From: Cryptomeria japonica
Taxonomy: Eukaryota > Streptophyta > Pinopsida > Cupressales > Cupressaceae
Length of the DNA stretch: 64,000 bases
Direction of reading: 5' to 3'
Assembly: GCF_030272615.1 (NCBI RefSeq)
Contig: NC_081408.1
Location: 303,773,450-303,837,449, forward strand
Below the pieces are notes generated by a model. The model saw nothing but the letters and a program-made list of their open reading frames with translations. It had not been told where the DNA came from and made no database searches. Below are positions 56,881 through 64,000 of this stretch, piece by piece; the first letter of the stretch is position 1; every line of letters starts with the position of its first letter. The translations under genes and the position numbers were made by a program.

Positions 56881-58286
56881 TGTAGTCACATAAATCTATC
56901 CATTTTAATTAAATGAATATTTCATATTTATTTGATTAAAAATCCACTAAACCATCAGTTAATTAAATTAATATTTAATTAATTCACCTTCAAATCATTC
57001 TCCTATTAATTAAATAAATTATTCAATTTATTTTAATTAATTCATTCAACCAAATTCACAATCAATTAAATGAATAAATACTATTTATTCAATTTAATCC
57101 TCTTTCCTCTTTTAAATAAATTAAATAAAACATTTATTCAAATCATTATTCCCCCCCACTTGCATTTTCCTACAAATGCAAGTTGCAACCACAGGTTGAA
57201 ATAAATTGATTTTACTTTAATTAAAATCCTATTTTCCCTCACCCACCAAATCCACTTGCACTCCTAAACCCCCTTCAAGATTCTTCTAAACCCTTCCTAA
57301 TTAACCTAATCCATCCCCTAATTATTGCCACATTCCTAAGCAACTTGGAGTCACTTCTCAAAGACTTCAAAGTCTTTGAAAATCATTTAATTCTTTGTGT
57401 GTTCAACAATTTAACCTCTAAAGTCTTCTAAACCACTTATGGCTCTTACATGACCATTTATGGTTAACCCCTAACTCAACCCTCATGTGACTCATGTGTC
57501 TCCTCAAGCATTTATTGCTTTGACCATGGTTATCCCTTTTACCTTTGCACAAGAGTTTACCCCTTGGATAAAAGCTTTATCCAATGGATAATTCTGATCC
57601 AACCTTAACCTTACCTCCCTGGTTAACTCTCAGGTCATGTCAAGCATTTATTGCTTCTTCCCTCTCCTATTAACCTCTCTCATGTTGATACTTGTCATCC
57701 CGGGATTGCATTGAAATCCCTCACATGGATTGAATATCATTCAATCCTGACCCTTGTTGAGATTACTCAATCTCAACCATCCATTGCTCCATTTTTCCTA
57801 TAAATAGAGCCCATTTCTTCATAATCCAGATCTTGAAAACTTGTATGCATTTAATCTATAGTGAATTTTAGAGAGCATTTAGCATAAATCACATATATTG
57901 TCATTTTGGACTAAAATAAATCTTAGTTCATTTTCATACCATGTCTAATTAGTTTGTTTTACACTTGCATAAGCATAGTTAAAACATTTCAATCTTGAAC
58001 CTCCATAAGCATCCATAGTGTAAAAAGCTGTTGAGAGCTACACTAATTTGGAACTTGGAGAGGATAGGAACAAAGGAGAAGGAGCCAAGAGCATGTTAAA
58101 AGGCATTTGGAGATGCCTTGTTGTATTTACTTCCATAGTTAAATATTTAATCATGTTTTTAGTGTATCTTTTGATATGTCTACTTAGATTAGTTTTTGGT
58201 TGATTAATACTAATGATTTCTTGTGTTTTTGTGTGTTATACGATCACAGGCTTTACTCTAACACTTGTCCATTTCGTAGAGCATCA
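56881..58286 (+). mobile_element. Solo LTR H
   Basis: 1,406 bp, TGTAGTCACATAAATCTATC to GTAGAGCATCA, flanked by perfect GTTTC copies (56876-56880 and 58287-58291). Removing it with one copy joins the F frame as PQLDWFQNDVAIAEFLG, parallel to the uninterrupted FDTFQNDEAIIDYLG of B. AT-rich AATTAAAT blocks at its start and a TATA box TATAAATAG at 57799-57807. No internal element sequence, so it is the product of LTR-LTR recombination. Its 5' end resembles the LTR starts of B and F. Confidence 0.93.
57799..57807 (+). promoter_or_regulatory. TATA box of solo LTR H
   Basis: TATAAATAG in CCTATAAATAGAGCCC, about 920 bases into the LTR, a strong plant TATA match. Confidence 0.6.
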
Positions 58287-59459
58287 GTTTCAAAATGATG
58301 TAGCCATAGCTGAATTCTTGGGTTCAAGGGATGGATTCCCTTATAATGATCACAAAGTTGGTTATGCAGTAGATTTGTATAGAATTGCATATTTTGGAGA
58401 AGCAAACTCCTTTCTAAATCACAACAATGATGATAAAGCTGAACACAAAATAGATACCCTACCTATTGATAAAGAACGATCAACATTATTGGTATAAGAA
58501 ACTAAGGAAATCAACATCAGCGATGTTGAAAAAGTTTGTAACATTCACCTAGCAAAATCCCTTGACCCAATGGAAAAAGAGAAATTTATCAAATTCTTTA
58601 AGAAAAGACCCATCAATTTTGTATGGTCTTATGCAGATATGCCTGGATTAGATCTGGAATTGGTCTTACATCAGTTGCCTTTACTTCCAAGGGTAAAAAC
58701 ATACCAACAAAAGCTCAGGAAGATGCACCCTCACATAGCCTTGTTAGTCAAAATTGAGCTACACAAATTGTTAGATGTGGGTTTCATCATACCTATAGAC
58801 TATGCTGAATAGATTTTAAACTTAGTCTTGGTATCTAAGGATATTGGAGGTATCAGGATCTGCACCGACTTCAAAGATCTTAACAAGGCTTTCCCCAAAG
58901 ATGACTTTCCACACCCTAACATAGACATCATAGTAGACTTGACAACTAGAAATGAAATGCTATCATGCTCATGGATGGTTTTTCCGGTTATAATCAAATC
59001 AAAATTGTACTAGAAGACCAACCTAAAACAACATTCACTTGTCCATGGGGAACATACTACTGGAATGTGATGCCATTCGACATTAAAAATGCAGGTGCCA
59101 CTTATCAAAGGGAAATGACCACCTTGTTTCACGACATGATACACACAATCATGGAATGTTATCTAGACAAATTTCTAGCAAATTCCAAAACAAGGGATAG
59201 TCACTTAAACATATTGGCTAAGATCTTTGATAGACTTGAGCAATACAATGTAAGACTAAATTCAAAAAAATGTGTCTTCAGGATAACATCTGGCAAACTC
59301 TTGGGCTTCATAGTATCCAATCATGAAATTGAGATACATCTAGAGAAAGTGAAATCTATTTTAGACATTCCATCACCCTCTACACTCAAACAACTCAAAA
59401 GTCTACAAGGGAGATTGCAGTCCATAAAGCGCTTCATTGCCCAATTGGCAGAAAAGTGA
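58287..59459 (+). pseudogene. Element F linker end and reverse transcriptase
   Basis: Begins FQNDVAIAEFLGSRDGFPY and DHKVGYAVDLYRIAYFGEA (the linker block shared with B), then KFIKFFKKRPINFVWSYADM, GGIRICTDFKDLNKAFPKDD, and after a frameshift near 58970 MDGFSGYNQIKIVLEDQPK and YWNVMPFDIKNAGATYQR. The catalytic box reads CYLDKFLANS (59157 onward): the second Asp of YxDD is Lys, so polymerase activity is lost. The thumb LKSLQGRLQSIKRFIAQ follows, with TGA at 59457. Confidence 0.88.
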
Positions 59460-59954
59460 CAACCAAATAAACATCTTTTAAAGAAAGGTGTTACATTTAA
59501 ATGGACACAATAATTCCAAGAGGCATTTGAGACAATAAACAAATATCTATTATCCACTTTGATATTGGTTCCACTCGTATATGGGAAACCATTACTCCTA
59601 TATATAGATGCAACAAATTCCTCTTTAGGTACTCTCCTAGCACAACAGGATGAACAAGGAAAAGAGAGTCATCTACTACATCAGTAGAACACTCAATGGG
59701 TATGAGCTCAACTACACATAGATAGAAAGAGCATTTCTTGTTGTAGAAACTGAGACATTATATGCTGAGCCATAAAGTACAACTTGTTGCACAATTTGAT
59801 CCACTCAAATACCTGATGAATAGAGCAACACTAACAGGAAGACTTGCAAAGTGGGTCATGATAATTCAACATTGAATACGTTAGTAGAAAATCTATAAAA
59901 GGAGAAATCATAGTAGACCAACTTACAGAAGCACCTTTACAAGATAATCATCCA
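59460..59954 (+). pseudogene. Element F RT-linked RNase H
   Basis: FQEAFETINKYLLSTLILVP and LLLYIDATNSSLGTLLAQQ (Asp kept), then frameshifts and stops through the YISRTLNGYELNY-like region, ending IEYVSRKSIKGEIIVDQL before aRNH. Too broken to be read as one frame. Confidence 0.7.
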
Positions 59955-60398
59955 ATGGTGATAGATTATCCAGATGAATTAGTATTTACACTATCGACAC
60001 AAACACACTGTAAATTATTCTTTGATGGTTCACATACAAATCATGGAGTAGGAGCAAGAATTATGTTCATAACTCCTCAAGGAGATTCATTTCCCAAATT
60101 ATTTAGGTTTAGCTTCCCTTGCACCAATACCATTGTTGAATACGAAGCCCTGATGGTAGGACTACGCACTGCACTACAATGGAAGATCAAAAACCTACAA
60201 GTCTTTGGAGACTCACAACTCATTACTAATCAAGTCAATGATGATTGCAATACAAAAGATAAGTTACAACCATGTAAACAATTGGTAGAAGAATACAAGC
60301 ATCACTTCACCAAGATCACATTTGAACAGATACCGAGAGTGCAAAACAAGGTAGCAAATGCAATAACAACAATAGGATCTCTTGGATATGCCAAATGA
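59955..60398 (+). pseudogene. Element F additional RNase H (aRNH)
   Basis: 147 open codons: CKLFFDGSHTNHGVGARIMF (Asp), TIVEYEALMVGLRTALQ (Glu), LQVFGDSQLITNQ (Asp). In RVQNKVANAITTIG the fourth acidic residue, Asp in B, is Asn. Located after RT-RNH as in B and the Tat group generally. Confidence 0.85.
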
Positions 60399-61747
60399 TG
60401 GAACTCACTTTGAATTTCATGTGGAACAACTCATTGTCCTGGCTTATGAAATACCATCCACTAAATATGTATGTATGATAGTAGGACTTGAGTCTCCATG
60501 GTATAAAGATATATACTCATACCTACATGATCAATATATACCTCTAGATATTTCACAGAATCAAAGGAAGGCACTCATCCAATAATCATCAAAACATGCA
60601 ATTATTGTTGATACTTTATACATAAAAAGTATAGACAACACCTCACTCAGATGCCTTGATATTGAGGAGGCACTTAAAAGAAGTTCATGATGGAATATAT
60701 GGCGCACATTCTTCTGGACCTGCTCTAGCAAAAACACTATTGTGAATAGGTTATTATTGGCCTATAATGGAAAATGATGCTTACAAGTATGTCCAAAGAT
60801 GCAAGCAATGCCAAATACATGGGAACCTCATTCATAAATCTGCTCAAGATCTCCAACCATTAACATCACCATGGCCATTTTCACAATGGGGATTAGATCT
60901 TGTAGGGAAAATAAATCTCACATCCTCCAATGGGCATACCTTTATTCTCGCAGCTACAAAATATTTCATGAAATGGGTTGAAGCAATCCCGATTACTCTC
61001 ACAACAGGAAAACATATAGCTAAATTCATCTTGAATTATATCATTTGCAGGTATGGGGTACCCATGTGCATTGTGACTGATAATGGATGACCCTCCAAAA
61101 ATCAAGAAGTGAGTGAACTTTCTGAACAATTTAAAATACAACAACATTTTCCAACACCCTACTATCCCCAAAGCAATGGTCAAGTTGAGGTAACAAACAA
61201 AAATATTTTAAAAAATTTAAAGAATGTTGTCAATGACAGTGGATGAGATTGACATCTCCAACTAAATCCAACTCTATGGTCTTACCGAACTAGTATCCAC
61301 ATGGCAACTGGTACAACACCACTCTCTCTGGTTTATGGTGCAGAAGCCATTTTAGCTATCAAAGTAGGATTGCCATCCCTAAGAGTATCTCTAAAAAATA
61401 TTATCTCATAAGAAAACTATAGAGTAGCATGTTTGCAAGAATTAGAATTCCTAGATGAAAAATGACAAAGTGTTCTAAACCATTTACAAGGGTACCAAAA
61501 AAGAATGAGAATAAGCTACAACAAACGATTCAACCCATGTTGCTTCGAAATAGGAGATATCGTTCTTAAAGAAAATCAAAGGAACCTTTTTGAACGTGAA
61601 AACCCAGGAAAGTTTGAACCTAACTGGTTAGGTCCTTTTGTCATAACAAAATTATTTGGAAATGGCGCTTATCATTTGCAAACAATGGAGGGATATTCAC
61701 TCCCTAATGTCATCAATAATATGCACCTAAAAAGATATTGCATCTAA
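60399..61747 (+). pseudogene. Element F integrase
   Basis: After the connecting segment (FHVEQLIVLAYEIPSTKYVC) come the zinc module (HDGIYGAHSSG ... CKQCQIHG) and the core QWGLDLVGKINLTSSNGHT (Asp), CIVTDNG (Asp), PQSNGQVEVTNKN (Glu), all kept. C-terminal region: CCFEIGDIVLKENQ, NWLGPFVITKLFGNGAYHLQ, ending MHLKRYCI with TAA at 61745. Stops near 60586, 60742, 61088, 61243, 61408 and 61463. Frame differs from aRNH. It is 1:1 with the B integrase. Confidence 0.86.
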
Positions 61748-63827
61748 GGGTGGGTTAATTTCATTTTTTTCATACTGCATTTGCATATTTCTTTACCGCA
61801 TTGCATTATCCCTTTCTCATATAGTTGCATCAATAAAACATGGTGATTGTCCAAGTCATTCACCTGTCTACAATAAAAGGAACGAAGGATATCTCATTTC
61901 CTAGATACTTGGTCATGAAGTCTTTAGGAAGTCTTTAATTCATTCATCTTCAACGTTGCATTGTGATTATGCTTTATCCTTGGTTGGGTAGAGGTTTCCT
62001 TATCAAGTCTTGTTACCCAAAATCTATCAATTGCTATATCTCACACATTAATCAAAAACTCCAAGTCATTACATATACCTAGTTGGTCATGTGGCTAGTG
62101 AAAAATCCAATATTTTGCTTCAATGCCATTGTAATTGTCATACCCAAGTAGGTTTCATTACCTACAAGTCAAGGCAAGGAAAAAAAAAACAAAAAAAAAA
62201 GTGTTATGTCAATCTCAAAAAGCAAAACAAAAAAAAAATATTATTGAAATATCACACATACAAGTGCAACAAAAAGAAGCTTGACTATGGGAACATGCAA
62301 ATAACTCCATCGGGGCTATGGACGCCTATTGGCAATGGAGCAATGTTTGAGATATTATAGTGCATAACCTCGTCGGAGCTCTAAAAGCTTGTTGGCATTG
62401 AGGCTCTATCCAGGATTCTTTTAAAGTCAGAATAACTCACATAGCTAGCCACATAGGATTCCAAGGGTCTTTGATGATTATAAGAGTTAGAACAAACTCA
62501 ATTGCACACACATGGGCAAAAGAAAGATCAAAGTTTCAAGAATTGATGGAGAAGTTTTTTGCGCCTCCATTCATAAATCTTGGTTACAAGGTTTGTTAAG
62601 TTGGATGGTCGAAGTCTTTTTGAGAATGGATTGAACTCCTATCTCTAAAACATTCTCACCTTTAATCCAATTAGTGCATTTCATAATGAAAGAAACACAC
62701 ACACTCATTCTTGTTCAAATAGGAACTGCATTTTGTCATACATCCTGCATTAGCATTATTCGTATTGAAAATTCAATGTCACCACATACATGTTGCATAT
62801 CATTATCATAGGTCTGCACTTGGGGGCATAACTGAAAAAATCCAAAAAAACAAAACGATAACTTTTTTAAAAAAATGATAACTAAAAAAATCCAAAAAAA
62901 AAAAAAAATTGAAAAAATCCCCCCCAAAAAAAAAAAAATGATAATTGAAAAAACAAAAACAGAAAAAAAAAAAAAAAACCCCATAAATCCAAAATGATCC
63001 TGAGAAAATACCAAAAACATAAAAAAAAAAAAAAATCAATCTAAAACATTCAAAAATGATCCTGAAAAAAAAAAAAAAAATCCCCCCCCCCCCAAAAAAA
63101 CGATAACTGAAAAAATCCCCCCCCAAAAAAAATGATACTGAAAAAATTAAAAAAAAATAAAAAATAACAAAATCAATCTAAACATTCAAATAAAAGTCCT
63201 AAAAAAATTCTACAGATACAGAAAAAGTCCAAAATCTAATCCAAAAACATTCAAATATCAATTAAAAAACTTGCAAAAAATTGTTACGTGTTTGTTTCTT
63301 TGCAATGAGATATCTATACATCTTGGTTCCTCATACCTTGGTGTAATAAACTCAATTGTTATGCAATAAGGCTCAATGATGATAATGTATTGCACTACAA
63401 ATAAAGCAATGAAGACTTTCTCATCAAAATTTCTATGAAATCATTCATTATCACATCAAAATCTAGAATAAACAAAGATTGACTCACTTGATTGATCATT
63501 TTATATCTATTCTACGTCTAACAACTAACAATTCTTCCGAAGTCTTCAACACATATTTTGACACACAAAAATAAACATCATCACATTACATTTTCATAAT
63601 CATTCGATAATTATAATGAGATTTTTAACAACCATTATGCATCACAACATAAAGCTACATCAAATCACTGCATGACATCACATTCATATTGCATTCATCA
63701 TCACAACAAAGAAATATTATACCATGAAGTTCACCATCAAAAAGCTCATCAAGAACACATATCATATATCATATAGAAAGTGTCAAAATACATTGTATCT
63801 ACAACATCAACATCAATATCCAATCTC
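61748..63827 (+). other. Element F region 3' of pol (no sense gene)
   Basis: Non-coding as far as I can see. An A- and C-homopolymer-rich tract lies at 62820-63260. Short Lys- or Phe-rich frames here are artefacts of the homopolymers. The position and the A-rich tract match element B 12827-14514, and a CATCACA/ACATCA-rich stretch precedes the antisense ORF as in B. Confidence 0.55.
62820..63260. repeat. A/C-homopolymer tract
   Basis: Repeats of ATGATAACTGAAAAAATCC-like units separated by runs of up to about 18 A and 10 C. The counterpart in B (12836-13010) is shorter and lacks the C runs. Confidence 0.75.
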
Positions 63828-64000
63828 TCAACCTATACTACCTCTATTAGTAGGTGCATCTTGACTAACTCTAGCCTGTCCTAATGGCGCTCTAGGTGGA
63901 CCCACCACTCCTCCAGTACTAGTCTATTGAGAGGTAGATCAACTCGATCTTCTCCCCATAAAAGCACTAAAACTAGGTTCCCTCTGACCCTCAAGAATAG
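63828..64000 (-). pseudogene. C-terminus of an antisense PMD-type ORF in element F (runs off window)
   Basis: Minus-strand frame entering at the window edge and ending at TGA (63828-63830). It reads MGRRSS, stop, STSQ, stop, TSTGGVVGPPRAPLGQAR and DAPTNRGSIG. This aligns with the last 45 or so residues of the antisense gene of B (MGGSQRR, ASNGGVMGPPPPPDRGDRR, SSSKGGSSS), at the same place relative to INT and on the same strand. Only the tail is in view, so PMD identity is inferred from B. Confidence 0.55.

Larger units (their letters stand above)
36493..64000 (+). mobile_element. Element F: Tat-like Ty3 element, continues past the window
   Basis: Second long Ty3 element, colinear with B: LTR (36493 to about 37623), PBS, 2.8-kb leader, gag, PR, G-patch, RT, RNH, aRNH, INT, long 3' region and the end of an antisense PMD-type ORF. 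It is interrupted by E (42385-54764) and solo LTR H (56881-58286); removing each with one target copy restores its frame. It is more decayed than B: stops, several frameshifts, and an RT active site reading YLDK. The 3' LTR lies beyond 64000. Confidence 0.88.

Noticed and set aside
62736-63126. Minus-strand Phe-rich frames of about 100 codons
   Set aside because: Produced by poly-A runs in the homopolymer tract; not credible proteins.

Overview
The window is plant nuclear DNA made almost entirely of LTR retrotransposons. It is AT-rich and shows Ty3/gypsy and Ty1/copia gag-pol relics, initiator-tRNA-Met primer sites, 5-bp target duplications and insertions nested up to three deep. No intact host gene, rRNA, tRNA or CRISPR array is visible. 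Very long Ty3 elements with 2-3 kb leaders, nested this densely, suggest a large-genome seed plant; a conifer or other gymnosperm is my inference, not something the sequence proves.

Layout. (1) 1-1440: no recognisable gene. (2) Element A (about 1440-2353 and 18404-21663, + strand, tail to 23646) is an old Ty3 element whose second RNase H (aRNH) lies upstream of RT. (3) Element B (2354-18403, +) is a 16-kb Tat-like Ty3 element inserted inside the aRNH of A. It has two 751-bp LTRs, an imperfect 5-bp target duplication, a 2.2-kb leader, and a 7.5-kb gag-PR-G-patch-RT-RNH-aRNH-INT frame broken only by stop codons. Between INT and the 3' LTR it carries an antisense gene with one predicted intron that encodes a plant mobile domain (PMD) protein. 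(4) Element C (23647-35577, - strand) has 1.1-kb LTRs, a gag with several zinc knuckles, repeated polypurine tracts and a long ORF of unknown function, but no recognisable pol. (5) Element D (30409-34599, +) is a small copia-type element inside the 5' LTR of C; it keeps gag and protease and has an unknown acidic tail in place of INT-RT. (6) 35578-36492 is AT-rich spacer with a repeated hairpin unit. (7) Element F (36493 to beyond 64000, +) is a second Tat-like element related to B. (8) Element E (42385-54764, +) is a copia-type element inserted in F with a perfect 5-bp target duplication. (9) Element G (43310-49429, +) is a copia-type element with an in-frame INT-RT deletion, inserted in the leader of E. 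(10) H (56881-58286) is a solo LTR inserted in F with a perfect 5-bp duplication. The end of the window reaches the C-terminus of an antisense ORF in F that matches the PMD-type gene of B.

How the parts relate. B and F would supply Gag, protease, RT, RNase H and integrase; A and F now have altered RT catalytic motifs and several frameshifts. C, D and G lack integrase and all or most of RT, so they could only have moved using enzymes from relatives; D and E have clearly related LTRs and gag. Relative ages from nesting: A before B; F before E before G; F before H; C before D (with a complex junction). The most unusual content is the intron-containing antisense PMD gene in B, the short-motif arrays in the leaders of B and F, and the tandemly duplicated small ORF in the leader of F.
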